From: Sipunculus nudus
Lineage: Eukaryota; Annelida; Sipuncula; Golfingiida; Sipunculidae
Assembly: GCA_026874595.1 (NCBI GenBank)
Contig: CM049316.1
Span: forward strand, 73,685,176-73,749,175
Reading direction: 5' to 3'
DNA length: 64,000 nt
Shown piece by piece: positions 22,677 through 37,100 of this stretch. Every line of letters starts with the position of its first letter. The first letter of the stretch is position 1. A model generated the notes under the pieces. The model had not been told where the DNA came from. It did no database searches and saw only the letters and a list, made by a program, of their open reading frames with translations. The translations under genes were made by a program, and so were the position numbers.

Positions 22677-23943
22677 ATGGCCTGTTGATGGCATCGTCTA
22701 CTGAATAAGGATGAATGTATTAAACTGCCTTGATTTATGACTTTATATAACTCAGTCCAGAAATAATCCAAAAGTTATGATCTTGATCCTCCGAGGTTCT
22801 GCTAAGATTTCAGCATGTTGCCTTTCAGGTTGCTGAACTCAGTCCTCTCTGCTCCTTAATTATCATAATGCCTTTACTACTAGGCTATGACCTCCTGCTG
22901 ATTGCCAGGAAACAGGTTTACCCATATTTATAATTATTTCTGAAAAAACAAATGCCACAGCCAAACTCCTTTCATCACTTGTCTTTCTCTGGCTTTGCCA
23001 TCTGAATTAAACATCCATTCAGTGGTGCATCCAATTAATCGATAGAAAAGGATAGTTAAGAAAATGAGAAATTTATCTCAGGTAAACAAATTTACTGCAA
23101 AAAAAATACATCAAATTGGATTTTCATTCTTCATAGATTTGATATCATCAAATCATGCAGGGATTTCTGAATCAGGAAAATTTTGTTTGAAAAGATAATT
23201 TTTTTTTTTTTCAGAGAGCTTTACGGTGTGTATTGTAATAATAAGTTCCTATTATCATATTATAAATTAGAGGAAGGAAAGATATATGTATTTAAGTATT
23301 AATTAAGTATCAAATATTCAAGATGCCATTAGGAAGAAAAGAGTCAAGCCTGAACCAAAGAAGTACTGCAAAAAACCCTGGCACAGACAATTTGAGACAA
23401 GTAAACCAAGTTTAAAGGACACCTCCCCAGTCCTGCGCCAATATTTTAAGTTCTCCGTGGACCTGAAGGTCACAGGAAGGTCTGCCAACATGTCAGCTTT
23501 GAAGATAAATCATTCCTGCTTTTTGTGTTCTTGAGCTTGAGTCTGAATATGTAAAGCTAAAGCTCAATAGCATGACTTAACTATATCCTCCAAAGTTCAG
23601 TATGAAAAAAATTGATAAGAACAAGACCCCCATATCACAAATAAACTGAACAGAACTGTATCCAAACAGGGTTTGATACAACCCCACTTCGCTTGTGCTC
23701 ATCATGAACTGTTTCATAAACTGATGACCTTCAAACCAAATCCAATGAAGGCTGATAAGAAACATCTAATATTGTTCCTAGTTTTACCTTCCAGTAACCA
23801 TGTATATTATACGCATTTTTTAAATAACATTTTCACAGCTGTCGCATCAAATATAACTAGAGGTTCATCATTATAAGTACAAATACTAAAAATATAATCT
23901 TTAAAAAATTTCAACTGGTTCTTCTTTTTCAATTTCATGGAAG

Positions 23944-23981
23944 ATATATAAAAGTGACCCCTGGGTCATGGTGCTCAGCTG
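23944..23981 (+). mobile_element. Orphan 5' end of an A/B-type element
   Basis: Reads AAAGTGACCCCTGGGTCATG then GTGCTCAGCTGG. It matches the 5' ends at 12493, 31261 and 34162 (GTGACC..GGGTCA palindrome, then GCTCAGCTG). No matching 3' hairpin is seen nearby, so the element is truncated or decayed. Confidence 0.65.
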
Positions 23982-26900
23982 GTAAGCACATACAATGCTC
24001 ATAAATTTGTGTCAAAAAGACCAAATCTCGATCATCAAGGCCTGTCTATAAGTAAGAATACCAGTATCACAAGTCTTATAATGATACTTAAGTTAAATCT
24101 GCTAAGATGGCCAGATGTCAGACTTGGAGAGTGAGGGATGAAAATGGGTGACGCATCCTTTTCATGCTCTAAATACCTCAGAGTTAGCTATAGGCCAGAA
24201 AATATGAACAGATTCAGTCCCCCAAGAATTATACTAAAACAGACCACATCCTATTTCTTGCAGAATATTTATATCAATCATAGCATTATTAATAAAGATG
24301 GGCCACCATCAAGCAAAATGAAAAAAAAAACAACTTTGGATTATTTTCTTTTATAGGACATCAGAACAGCAATAAATCTAGTACTGCTCAATATATCACA
24401 TAACTCAGACACCTCAAGGGCACATTATTCAGTCGCCCATGTAATTACAATCTGTTATTCCTGCAGCACATAAGTTATCCTGCCAGTGCTTGTGAGGCAG
24501 AACTGTTACAAATTACATGCCCCTGTCACAGGTTTAATTAAATTCCATTATCTTTTCAAAATAAGTTTTATGTATGGAGAAGCCCGGGTCAAGGAAAGTA
24601 ACACTGTCTGTTACGCTATTCACTTTTGATGTGTTCTTCCTTGTAAATCCTGCTGCAGTATAACAGAAAAATCCTATGACTCGTATAATTATGATGTACA
24701 TCAAACGTTTTCTGATGTAATATCAAAATGGGCAACTGAATTTCAACCTACAACAGACATCATATCAATGAGAATTCAGCAGTCCCAAGAAATCTCATTT
24801 ATCTACTGAAGATAATGTCATTTCTTGTCACTGAAAGAGTTGAGGACTTTGACTGCAGCTTTAACAAAGTTGAAAAGAAGGCACTGGATAGACAGGAGAG
24901 CTGACAACTTTGACATACAAAATACATTCAGGCTGATCAAAAGAATATTAAAACGTTTGACTTTGTACCGGGGTATATCAACACTGACATCACCATTTGA
25001 GGATATATAATTCAAGAACTTAGTTTTTTTTATTGAGGTTATATGATATTAATAACTGCTGTTTGAAATTTTTTTGCATCATGTGAAACATGAAATACTC
25101 CTGAAAACTTTTAATTCATAAACATTATTCACGCCATTTACAAACACTCCATTCAGTTTAAATTTTTTTTTTTAATTTGATAAATTCTTACTTCACTATA
25201 GTAGATACCCTTTGATTGCAGTTTTGACCCTAACAAAAATGTTTCATGAGAAAACACAGCCCGTAAACAATTTAAACTGATCTGGCACTCTGCCAATCAA
25301 ATTAAATTCTTCTATAGTCTTGCTGAATGAAATGTCTTTCCTGTGACCTTAAAGAAACCTTATAATCTAATTTTCATTTTCAGAACTCCAATAACATGAC
25401 CAATTCTCTTTGGGTTTGGCATCTTATTACTTCATGAAATATTAGGAAGATGTGCTTTTGAGACATAAGCAAAAAACATCCGGAAACACAATGGACAGAC
25501 ATCATACACAGACCTATAGATTCTCCCCAGTTCCTCCCCAGGGAGACACAGCCTGCACATCAAACAAAGAAAACTACTTGGCAAGTCATAGAAAAGATAA
25601 AAAGGAGCAATTCTTGAAGGGAGCATCACTGACAATCATGTCTCAGCAGAGATCAACCCCTCCCCAGGCAGAAACCTCCAAACCTCACACATGACAATGA
25701 TAATATTGACAAAAGCCACCCTGTAGTTCAAAGAACTGTGGTATTATTGCATACTGCAGGCCTTCCTAGTTCAAGGCGGAAAACAGCAAACTCTTGTAGA
25801 GAACACTGCAGCTAGGACACTGCTGGTTATAAATATTCTTTGGTTCGCTCCATATCTGCAGTGTTACTTTTTGTTATTTTCACTTCCATTTTCTTGATCT
25901 TGGTAAACAGTAATCTACACAGTATATCCATTTTTTAATTAAATTTTTAATATGTGCCCACAAACTTATCAATTTGATGAAGAACCAAGGGAATAAAGAA
26001 CAAGAGGTCATTCTTTGCATAATATGAATATAATATAAAATATTGCATATATTTTGTTTCCTTTTGTTTCTCTGTTTTTATACAAGGTTTCCAAGTGATA
26101 AGAATTTATTTTTCATAAAACTTGGGGATTTAAGGACCCAAGGTAAGGAAGATTAAATTATTTTGATTTTGGAGGTGATCTGGAAATCTGTAGGGATATC
26201 TTGATCATAATCTTGGAGTCTTGGTGTCTGTACAAATTGGTTTTCAAGCCTAGAACTGCCACTCTCACTGCATGACACTACTAATATAATTTTTCGCAAG
26301 ATTCTATGGGCATAGAAACATTAATGGAATTTTTTTTGTTTAAAATGACCAACTAGCCATGGCACACAGCTGATGAGTGACCTCTTTGTCAGATGACCTA
26401 ATATTAATTTATAAATGTAGGTTAGAGAGAGAGAAAGAAAAAGTTACCATGATATTTGACAGTGAAGAGTTTTTACTGAAAAAAGTCAATCTGTAAATTT
26501 TTTAATTTCATTAATTAAAAGACATTTCTTCCCATGAAATCTGTGAAAAATGATGAGGTAAATGTTTTTACAAACATCGTAGGATGACAAAGATACTGTG
26601 AATGAAACAATTCCAGATTCAATGCATACTATTAATTTAATTGCTTCACTCAAACTGCCAAACAAGCATTTCTAGAAAATACATACTGATGAATTCACAG
26701 TAAAGCACACAACAAACTTTGTGCAAATGGTAAACTGATCAAACATCAATAAGCATGTCAAATTTAAGGCAACCAACACCACAATTAAATAAAACATTGC
26801 AACTTACAAACAAGTTGACTTATGCCAAAGCTCCCTTTTAATTTGTCAGTTGAAACAAATACTGAGCATGAATTCTGCAAATGGCTTAACAGTGATCTTT

Positions 26901-29900
26901 AATCTTGTGCGAATGTATATCTTCCTTAAATGTGTACTTCTGTCAGACTGGAGGTCAACCTTTCCCACTGTTTTAATCAATGAAACCTAAAACTCACTGC
27001 TGAAGTTGAACGGTCATCCATCTTAATCCATTATGTTCAAAGAAATGGAACTTCTAAATTTGAACTTTAGAACTTTTGAAATGTTTTCCATTGCTATCAA
27101 TTTTAATTTTGTCAAACACTGAAATTTTGTCTTTGATTGAAATCACACAGCATGACACATTGATAAATTCAAGAATGATTAATGATCATAATTCTTGCCA
27201 AAGAAGAGCTCTTAGATCAATGCACACGTATTTTCTTTTGTGGAAGAATATTTACTGGTCAAAAAGGCAACAAGTGTTTTGTACTTTTTTTTGTGTGTAT
27301 GCTATCCTTCCCTAAAAAAATTAATTTTGAATAATTTTTTATTTGGTTTATTTTAAATATTTATAAGGTAATGTGTTAGTTTAAATTTCATTATTCACAA
27401 GGTTTTCCTTCAAAACATGCTAAGTAGTAATTATTACTTGCAATGTACACAAGATTTGAAAATAAAAGTTTGCACACTCTCTTGATCTTTGTCATATAAT
27501 ATTAAAGGTTGAACTATACTGTAAGACTGTGTTATAAATACTTTCACATAATTTTTCAGCACGTGCAATTCAGAAAACCTGATTGGCTTTTTTTCACTAA
27601 TAAATAAGATAAATTCTTTTGGACATTCAGAAGTGGATATATAAATGTAAATTATCTCTATTTCCAAATGCCTAAATAATGCTGAGATCTCTTAAAACGG
27701 GGGTAAGTTAAATCATCTGTGGAATCCCCACATTGTGGCAAACTTTTCAACAGCAGACCAATAACATTAACTTTTAAGTTGAAAGAAAACTTCCTCTGTG
27801 TGAATGTGGCAGTCAAAGATAAGTTTGTCTGCAACATTTATGACAATATGAATATTCATTGGTCCCAAGACACTGGCCTGCACCCAAGGAATAGCAGTGA
27901 TGTTGCCTGCAGGTAGGTACAAATTCACACATGAGAATACTCAAGGCATAAATTCTGCTGATAGTCTCATGAAAAACTGTTACCTTTTGGCTGTCTCCAT
28001 ACATCAATGTAAAGGCTGCATAATACAGAACGGGTCAGCGGAAAGAAAAAATACTGCATGGTACTTGCCAGACTCATTCTCAAGGAGATATAAAAGCATT
28101 GTCAAATGGTTATTTTCAGAGAGACTAGGGTCTTCAGATTCCCCTATTCACTGAATATACATGAAAAAAATCTCCTATACAGTTGTGCTGAAGATCATTT
28201 TCAAGACTCATTTAAATCTGGGTTTTCAGTCTTAGGGCAATAAAATGATGGAAATTACTGCCAGGGTTGGGATGATCAATAATAACAAGGATTATTATGA
28301 AATCTGACAACTGTGATATTTGTAATGTTAACTTCCCTATTATCATGATAACAAGACATGTATTTTTCCCCTGTTTTGGTACAAAAGTATGCCCTTTTAG
28401 GATAATTACCTAAAGATAATGGCATCATCATGTAAACGGTGGTGTTCAACAAATTGACAGAATCCTGTTTTCAGTATTTTCTGGCTTATAGTTAGCCCCA
28501 AAACCAGGACTGAAGGTACTGACAACTAATATATGATGATAAGGTCTTAAGCTCCTGGTCATATACTGACATTATAATATTACAATAATTTTTATTGTTG
28601 TCATCATGACATAAAAATCTTACATACTCCCAGCCCTAATTAACACACTTCTGTGGCTTTCTACATCTTCTTCATACATGCAATTAAAAATTTGAAGGAG
28701 AATTCTTATTGAAATCTTGATTCATGAAATCTCGAAAATTGTGACACTATATGCTTTACTAAAATGTTTAAGTTTGTATATCTGTGTTCCTCATCTGGTT
28801 GACTTTTAGTTCCATTAAGCCATCATATGTTCCACTGTTGGTCAAGACATTTCAGAAAATTACAGAAATGAAATGCCTGAAAAAAATGGGGCCTCTGGAA
28901 TTCAAAACAAATGAATTACTCAGATGTTTCTTGTATTACTCAATCTATCCAATCACTAACCCCAAGAAACTTCTATCTTTGTTCAATGTTGTTAAAGAAA
29001 AATGAAGCTTTGACACAAGTAAATCTTCATAAAACATGATTATCCCTTGGGCTTTATTTCTTTATAAATGTTAGAATATGAATATCTAGTATGACCTGTT
29101 TTTTTTAATGCACAACTATCTAAATAAAAAATAATAATCAATACTAAGCATTCTCAGTTATAATTTACACACAATACCCGAAAGGTTTTAAATAAACATA
29201 AATGAAGATGTTAAAAACATCTTTAGAAAATGACATTAAAGTAATATTTTATCATTAAACAAAGTTTCCACAGAAGATGGTATCACATTACAAATGATAC
29301 AAAAGCTTGCAATTTCTAAAATGCCATCCTACATGACAGTCAATAAAACAACAAATGACCCTTTTTGCTGGTCATTTCGAATCTTATTTTGTGCTTGTTT
29401 AAATGTATGAATTATTTAGAGATTAGAATATCCATTACATCTAGTCCCCAAAATATTTTTCAGATCTGCATTTCATTCAGTGTTTACAATGAGTTTTTAC
29501 TTGTATTTTCATATATCATTTATATTTTAGTGAGTAAACATGTGATGATTCAATACATATTGGATGGGAAGTTATCCGCTTCTTCTAATCATTTTTCCTT
29601 CAATATCATATATGTTTGATCAAGGATTCCACAATTTTTTTTATTTCATATTCCATGTATTTACAAAGTTTTTTCAAGGCAATGAATTTGGATTTCTAGC
29701 AGTGTATTTGCACAATAAAGAAGTACAGTAAAAGTTAGCATTTGTGCAGGATGCTTATAGCTATAAATAAAATTTAGTACTGTGCCTGGCCTCAGTCAAG
29801 TAATAAGGTTTGATCCAGACAAAGTGTTGAGAGTTGGCTAAAATATATAATTTAAGTTGAAAACGAACAAGAATATAGATTTTGTAGTTGAAATGATGGA

Positions 29901-30199
29901 ATTGTGCAAGTTCACGGTCCTATATCAAGACTCCATAGTTTTTGTCTTTAACATTATAGGTTCTTAGCTGGAGTTGCAAATATAATCAGAGTAAAATTCA
30001 GTGGCTTTCAAAGAATTTTCTTGATACAAGCTCAATTCAAGCACTGTTCAGGTTTAAACCATATAAATCATTAATTAGATTAAGAGTGAATCAGCTTGTC
30101 TGTTATACAATTTTCAAACATTCCTAAGTTTCTTGGAACTCTTGTGTACAAAATATCATATAACCATATTTCAAGGCCCAGATTCCAATAAGTTATCAG

Positions 30200-30335
30200 T
30201 CTGGCATAACTGTGATCAGGATCTGGTCCAGCCCAAATACCAATCAGGGTTTAGGCTGGACTGAATCCTTATCAGGAATCCATCTGGACCAATTGCCCAT
30301 TGGTGCATATCAGGATTTGGGCCTTGACATACCAA
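30200..30335. repeat. Dispersed repeat J, copy 1
   Basis: Contains CAGGATCTGGTCCAGCC, AGGCTGGACTGAATCC and ATCTGGACCAAT in alternating orientation, so it is internally foldback. It is related to 46245-46515. Confidence 0.55.
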
Positions 30336-31260
30336 CTGATCGAAAATATTCATGCCAAATTCATATTCTTTTTACCTTGAGTTTTATTTTTTTACAGGAA
30401 ATTTAAAAATATCAATCCAAAGATTATAACTCTGCCATGAAAATGTCAGAGCCTCTAAATATGAAAATAGTTGTCAGTCATCCTTAGTGGTTGCTCTGAA
30501 AACTCATCAATAATTGTCCTTTCCAGAACAACACAGAAAAGCTCCATTTTTAAGTTATCAATCACTTTTGTACCCTGCTACAAACAGTCTGTCAGATAAA
30601 GAAGAAACCACAAGACCCTGTGGGCTCCTTAACTGAATATTTATAACTCATAGATACTTCTCATATAAGTGTGATAAAAACAACCTGACAAGTCCATGGG
30701 CTTGGGGCAATTTACAAACCTTGTCAGTATGTAGCTTTACAAGTAATCCCCTATATTTTTCCTATGATAAGTCCAGTCCAGCACTGACCTTGTAGTATTA
30801 CTGTACTTCTGCCTCTTTGAACCCAAGATCTGTTAAAGTTTCATCTCATTAAAAACAAGTACACTTCAAAGCATCAACAATATCCCAAGCTTCACTGGTT
30901 AAGCCTTGATGATGGAGATGAGAAACTTGACATTCTACCAGGTTTTATTACATACCTAGCAGATTATATTAAGATCATCATGGAGAGAACCATCAGAACC
31001 AAGTGAAATGGGCCAGGACAGTATGACAGGCTGTTAGTCAATAAAATTTATGAGGAATGAGATGTGTGGAAGAAAAATTTACAAAGATCTGGATGATAAA
31101 GAATATTTATATTACAGAGAAAGGCAGACTAAAATGAAAGAAAGAGAGAGAGAAGAAGATTTATCTGAATGAAAGTTAAAGAAAGAGAAAGGAGAACAGA
31201 AATCTTGAGATAAAAAGGGAAAGGTAGGGGTAGCCATACACACATTTGGTATAAAGAATA

Positions 31261-31293
31261 AACAAGTGACCCATGGGTCATGACGCTCAGCTG
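31261..31293 (+). mobile_element. 5' end of an A/B-type element
   Basis: AACAAGTGACCCATGGGTCA (the perfect palindrome TGACCCATGGGTCA) is followed by TGACGCTCAGCTGCC. This is the cleanest copy of the A/B 5' end in the window. The next A/B 3' hairpins on this strand are at 38954 and 40799. A family C element starts only 140 bp downstream. Confidence 0.7.
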
Positions 31294-31429
31294 CCTAGCA
31301 TGACCTGCGACATCATGGGCTGCGATTCACAACTAGTAAAATTGTTGCAGAACCTATATACCAATTTTGTTTAAACTTTCTACATTGCCATAAATTCTTA
31401 TCATATATGCCTGGTTAAAACATAGTGAA

Positions 31430-33747
31430 CTAGACATTTCTTGGCACCGCAGGTGCCAGAGTATCCCCAGACATAGTAGGCCCCCCCCTTTAAGAACAGA
31501 CCCCCATTTTTAGCAGCATATACTGACACTTGGCATATTTATTGTTTCTTCCATCTAACAATCCACAATCTTGTTGAAGATGTTGGTCCTGTGACCTTGA
31601 TCTTTTTTAAAGATGTGTCCTGTGACCTTGACCTTTGACCTCATGACCCCAAAATCAATTTGGGTCTTGCTTTTCCAATGGGACATATGCAAGTCAATTT
31701 TGAAATCTATACATCAATAAAGCAGGAATGATCATCCAGAAACTAATTTTTTTTACAGGTGGCTCCTGTGACCTTCACCTTTGACCTTGTGACCTTAAAT
31801 TGATAGTTTTTTTCCTCTCTTGGCAGGAGAACTATATGTGCAAGATGGAAGATCTGAGATGAAATGTTTGGCTGAAAATGCATCCACAATCTTTTTAAAG
31901 ATGTGTCCTGTGACCTTGACCTTTGACCTCATGACCCCAAAATCAATTTGGGTCTTGCTTTTTCAATGGGTCAAATACAAGTCAAGTTTGAAATCCATAC
32001 ATCAATAAAAGAAGGAATTATCATCCAGAAACTAATTTTTGGACAGATGGCTCCTGTGACCTTCACCTTTGACCTTGTGACCTCAAAATTGATAGGGTTC
32101 TTCCTCTCTTGGCAGGTGAACTATATGTGCAAGATGAAAGATCTGAGATGAAATGTTTGGCTGAAAATGCATCCACATCTTTTTAAAGATGTGTCCTGTG
32201 ACCTTGACCTTTGACCTCAGGACCCCAAAATCAATTCAGGTCTTGCTTTTCCAATGGGACATATACAAGTCAAATTTGAAATCCATACATCAATAAAAGA
32301 AGGAATTATCATCCAGAAACTAATTTTTGGACAGATAGCTCCTGTGGCCTTGACCTTTGACCTTGTAACCCCAAAATTTATATGGATTATCCACTATTGG
32401 CAAGTGAGCTATATATTCAAGATGGTAGACCTGGGATGAAAGTTTGGCTTAAAATGCATCCACATCTTTTTAAAGATGTGTCCTGTGACCTTGACCTTTG
32501 ACCTTATGACCCCAAAATCAATTTGGGTCTTGCTTTTCCAATGGGACATATACAAGTCAAGTTTGAAATCCATACATCAATCAAAGCAGGAATTATTATC
32601 CAGAAACTAATTTTTGGACAGATGGCTCCTGTGACCTTCACCTTTGACCTTGTGACCTCAAAACTGATAGGGGTCTTCCTCTATTGACAGATGATTTATA
32701 TGTGCAAGATGAAAGGTCTGAGATGAAATGTTTGGCTGAAAATGCATCCAAAATCTTTTTAAAGATGTGTCCTGTGACCTTGACCTTTGACCTCATGACC
32801 CCAAAATCAATTGGAGTTTTGCTTTTTCAATGGGACATATATAAGTCTAATTTGAAATCCATACATCAATAAAAGTAGGAATTATCATCCAGAAACTAAT
32901 TTTTGGACAGATAGCTCCTGTGGCCTTGACCTTTGACCTTGTGACCCCAAAATTTATATGGATCATCCACTATTTGCAAGTCAGCTATATATTCAAGATG
33001 GAAGACCTGGGATGAAAGTTTGGCTTAAAATGCATCCACAGTATCTTTTAAAATGCCAGTCCAGTGACCTTGACCTTTGAGCTCATGACCCTAGAACCTA
33101 TAGGGTTCTTACTTTAGTGGTGGGCCATACATAAGTCATGTTTGAAATCCATATGGCTATCAACACTGGAGATATCATAAAAGGTGTGTGATTTTCACCA
33201 TATATGGCAATATTCAAGGTCAAGGCCACTATCTTAGGAAAGGTCATGACCCAAATTCAAATAAACATCATCCCATAACCCATACCTATATATATGCATA
33301 ATATAAAAGAAATCTGTCCATTAGTTTTTGACTTATAATGCTCACAGTAATGTAAGGTGGCAATTTGGGGGTATTAAACGGCATGAAAACAAGTAAAGAA
33401 TAATAGGTGGCGCCACCAGTTTCTGGAACATGACAACCCTATCCATGATCTTCCATCAACTTGATTTTGGGATAAATCCATGCAAGATTTCTTGAGATAT
33501 TAAAGAATTTGTGTGATTTTCCCCAAAATTGGACCTATTCAAGGTCAAGGACACTCTCCTAGTAAAGGTCATGACCTCATTTTTAATAGGCAACGTCCTC
33601 TTACCCATATCTATACATATACCAAGTTTGGTAAAGTTCTGTGAAATATTTTTTGGGTTATCGCGCCAACAAGATTTATATGCGGCGGCGGCGGCGGGGG
33701 GACCGGTATGAAAACATAGTATCCCCCGACTTAGTCTGGGGATACAA
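31430..33747 (+). mobile_element. Family C Helentron-like element, copy C1 (2.3 kb)
   Basis: The 5' end reads CTAGACATTTCTTGGCACC; hairpin GGCACC-GCA-GGTGCC is at 31443-31457 and subterminal repeat GTATCCCCAGAC at 31461-31472. The 3' end has GTCTGGGGATAC (33734-33745), the exact reverse complement, which pairs with GTATCCCCCGAC (33719-33730) as a terminal hairpin. The core is five tandem units of about 288 bp; TGTCCTGTGACC starts at 31616, 31904, 32192, 32479 and 32768. A GGTGGCGCCACC-containing module (33406-33417) and a GCGGCGGCGGCGG run precede the 3' end. The same ends bound copy C2 at 46901-48240. No coding capacity: non-autonomous. Antisense to the gene. Confidence 0.88.
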
Positions 33748-33859
33748 TGATGGTCTGAGGCAAAATGTATGGTTGTTGAGCTATCAGGAACTAATCTCAA
33801 AGCTTGCTCGATACCTGTCAGTCTCAAAAGGAATACCACACAGGCCACATATAAGATCA

Positions 33860-34160
33860 AAATATAGCAAAAGATCAAGGATATCCATGCAAGAATTATT
33901 GTGAAACAGGTGCTTCCATATTAATTTTTATTCAATACAAGCCAACTGTACTAAGCTTTCATAAATGATGGTCATATTTATTAAGAAATCTTTGACCCAA
34001 TGCAAGATTACATTAATATACATCCCACTGCATTCACTTTTATAGTTCTTGAGATAATATGTTCTAAAGGAATTAAAAGATGGCTTCTTGGTGGCCATAT
34101 TGGATTTCTGACAGGTCGGAAATTGAACAACAAACATCCTCTAAAAGGGACCAAACATCA
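33860..34160 (+). repeat. Dispersed repeat G, unit left of the 34.2-kb element
   Basis: The block AAGATGGCTTCTTGGTGGCC / ATTGGATTTCTGACAGGTC / AACATCCTCTAAAAGGGACC resembles AAATGGCTACCTGGCAGACA / ATGGTTTTCTGACAAGTC / ATATCCTCCAATAAGAAAC at 39020-39110. The two units flank the 34162-38989 element, as if it had split a tandem repeat. Confidence 0.55.
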
Positions 34161-34161
34161 T

Positions 34162-37100
34162 AAACAAGGGACCTATGGGTCACGACGCTCAGCTGTTATA
34201 TATGATAAAAAAATATAATTTAGAAATGAGGCACATGCTGGTTTTGTGTGGTAATAAATATAAGCTGTATTATGAGTTGTTGTTGTTTAGCTTATGTATG
34301 ATTTTGATAGTACCTTTGGAGACAGGGATGAGGATTGATTTCATTTATTTTATTAACAAATGGAGTACTACTGTCACACAGATTTTGACTTGGCCATATA
34401 ACTTATAAGCAGAACATATATAATATAAGAGTTTAACTATTTATTAAAAAAATTACAAATATTGTCCCAAATATAATTTTTATTAAAAATAATAAGAAAA
34501 TCATATGATTTTTTAAAATGAAATATAACTGATATGATTATTAAAATAATATTAAAGAATATGTTCATGAATGCATTCATGAATACATTTTGAAAGTATT
34601 TGCACGAGTATTCATATACTTTCATTTTTACGTGAATTCCCATTCTTTATGCAAGAAATTTTATAATGGAGTACATAATCATATTTGTATTTAAATACAA
34701 TTACAAAGTATTCGCACCATGTCTGGTATTTATTCAGTTTTCACCAATCAAATATGTTGAGAATCCAGAATATACAAAATTCACACATTTAAATAATGAT
34801 AATAAGTACCTGGTTTTATGGCCTTTATTTATATTAAAAAATAACTGTAAAAAATTCATTTTGGACTAATTTCACATCAATGTACACACTAGACACAGTA
34901 GGAATCTAGATTAATATTATCAACTGTATCTTTGTCTATCATTAATTTCCTTCATATAATCCCTAATGATTAGTTATGAATAATATGATTTACTTCTTTA
35001 TCATTTAAATTGAACTGAAAAATGCCATAGGTGACTGCATGGTGTTATTTGGAATATGTGACATTCTACCCATCGATACAAGATTCTTATATCATCAGTA
35101 ACTGCAAGTTAATTTCCTGTTATTATAAACTAACAAATATCTTTTCTATTTTTCTTTAATTTGTTATTAAAAACCAATAAAAATTTATTAATTTATTGTT
35201 TATTGTTATGTTGTTGGTTAAAACTACTAGATGAGTTGGGTTTGACACCTGGATCAACTGTGGCTGGACATAAGCTGCCTGGATTCTCGCCTCAAGCGTG
35301 CATAATTTGATGAAAGGTCAACAAGGTCAACAAAGTGGTGACTCAAGAGGGGCTGGAGAGAGTCAAGGTCTGACATGGTCTCATTTAAACATTAATAAAA
35401 GCTACAAGTTTTGGCCAATTTCTTTCAGCTTTCTAAACTAAAAAGCTGAAATCCTTATATGTGCATGATATGAAAATTATATCAACAGTGCTCACGGGAA
35501 ACAAACGTGCCATGGTCACAGTTGGGCAAAATTTAAGGTACTAATTTTATATTTATACTAATAACTTATAAAATTTGAAAAATTCAGAACTAATTTTGGG
35601 TATTCAATTGAATCTTGATTAAATAATGTTACATCCCTGACAAAAAAATCTCTAGCTTCAGCAATGCCCTTGTTAAGGGAGTAAATATATTTCTTGATTT
35701 TTTACAAAGTGCATTATGTTTGGGCCCATAACTTAAAACAATTACGCAATACTGACATCATTCTGGCATGAGCATAGACAATGAAAAATATGTATATTAT
35801 TTATGATTAAAGTCAGATCAGTGGTTTTGATATAAGGCAGTCTTGAAGTGTAACAATGGGTTTTTAATGAAAAAATGAAGTTTTTCATTAATATCTTGAA
35901 GGTATTAAGTCCTAGTGACCAAATTCTTAGCATGGTAGGGGATTTTGGAGACATCTAACTGTATGCCGAATTTAAGGAACTTAGAGCTGAATCTGGGGAG
36001 CTGAGCTCTTGCAAACTGCATAACACTAGCTTGATGTAAACAATATGTTACATGGTGCTTGAAAACTTGATTAAAATTTACAGTTTTTGATCAACTGGTT
36101 TCAAATTTTTGGTTTTAACAGTTGAAATGCTAACAAAAACATGCTGTAAAAATTAAATCCACAGTACTTACAGTAAAAAAAACGTGCCATGGTCAAAGTT
36201 GGGCAAAATTTAAGGTACCAATTTTTTATTTTTATTGATATTTTAAAAAATTTAAAAGATTTTAATCCAATTTTGGGTATACAATTTAATTTTGATTAAT
36301 TAAAGTTATATAACTGGAAAAAAGGTCCATAGCTTTAATGTTTTTTGTGTTAAGTGATCAAATATCTTTCCTGATTTTTTACAAAATGCATCATGTTTAG
36401 GCCCATAACTTTTTTAAATTAAATAATAGAGACATAATTTCTGGCATGTATATAGGAACTATATAGAGGAATATTTATGGTAAATATGAGGAAAAACAGA
36501 TAAGTGGTTTTGATATTAGGCAGTCCTGAAGTGTGAAAATAGGTTTTAAATAAAAAATTGAGGTTTTTCCTTAATTTCTCAAAGGAACGAAGTTGCAAAG
36601 ACGCAGTTTTCGGCTTGGTAGGAGATCTTGGGGACATCTAACATTATGCCGAATTTTGGATTCCTAGGTCTGGACTGATACCTTTATTTCACATTCAAGG
36701 GAATAATACATTTAAGTTTATATATTATTTAAGCATATCCACTTTTTCCATTAAAATAGTTTTTATCTGATTAATTTTTTTTATTTACAAGTTTTATAAA
36801 TTTGTATTAAAAAAACACTGAAAATATAAGTTAAAATATTAGAATTCTTAGTTGCAATCATTATACATCCAGAGTGTAGCTCGTATTGGGTCATATTATG
36901 CATACACATATATTTTTATTATTTTTAAATCACAAATTTTTAAACTGAATTTAAAAGAAAATAATGCCACAACATGGCATCTGCAAGAGTATTCCTTGAA
37001 TCACTATTAAAAAGTTTTGCACATTGGAGTTTTCAGTACATGCTTAATCTTATTCACCAAAATAAAATAAGATTCTGTAAATTTGGTAAAATAAAAACAT

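Larger units (their letters stand above)
18843..30200. other. Intron 1, 3' part (minus-strand sense): mostly unique AT-rich sequence
   Basis: About 11 kb with no supported gene. It contains a long AT microsatellite (22615-22674) and an isolated element 5' end (23944-23981). Open frames here are short, carry no recognisable domain and have no supporting splice structure. Confidence 0.5.

Noticed and set aside
25432-25694. Frames of 67 and 80 codons as exons
   Set aside because: Overlapping frames on both strands, no domain, no splice support.
31616-32780. CRISPR-like array
   Set aside because: The units are contiguous 288-bp satellites without spacers, in a eukaryotic genome.
33456-33878. 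140-codon minus-strand frame
   Set aside because: Overlaps the family C 3' module, including its GCGGCGG run, and crosses the element end; no domain resemblance.
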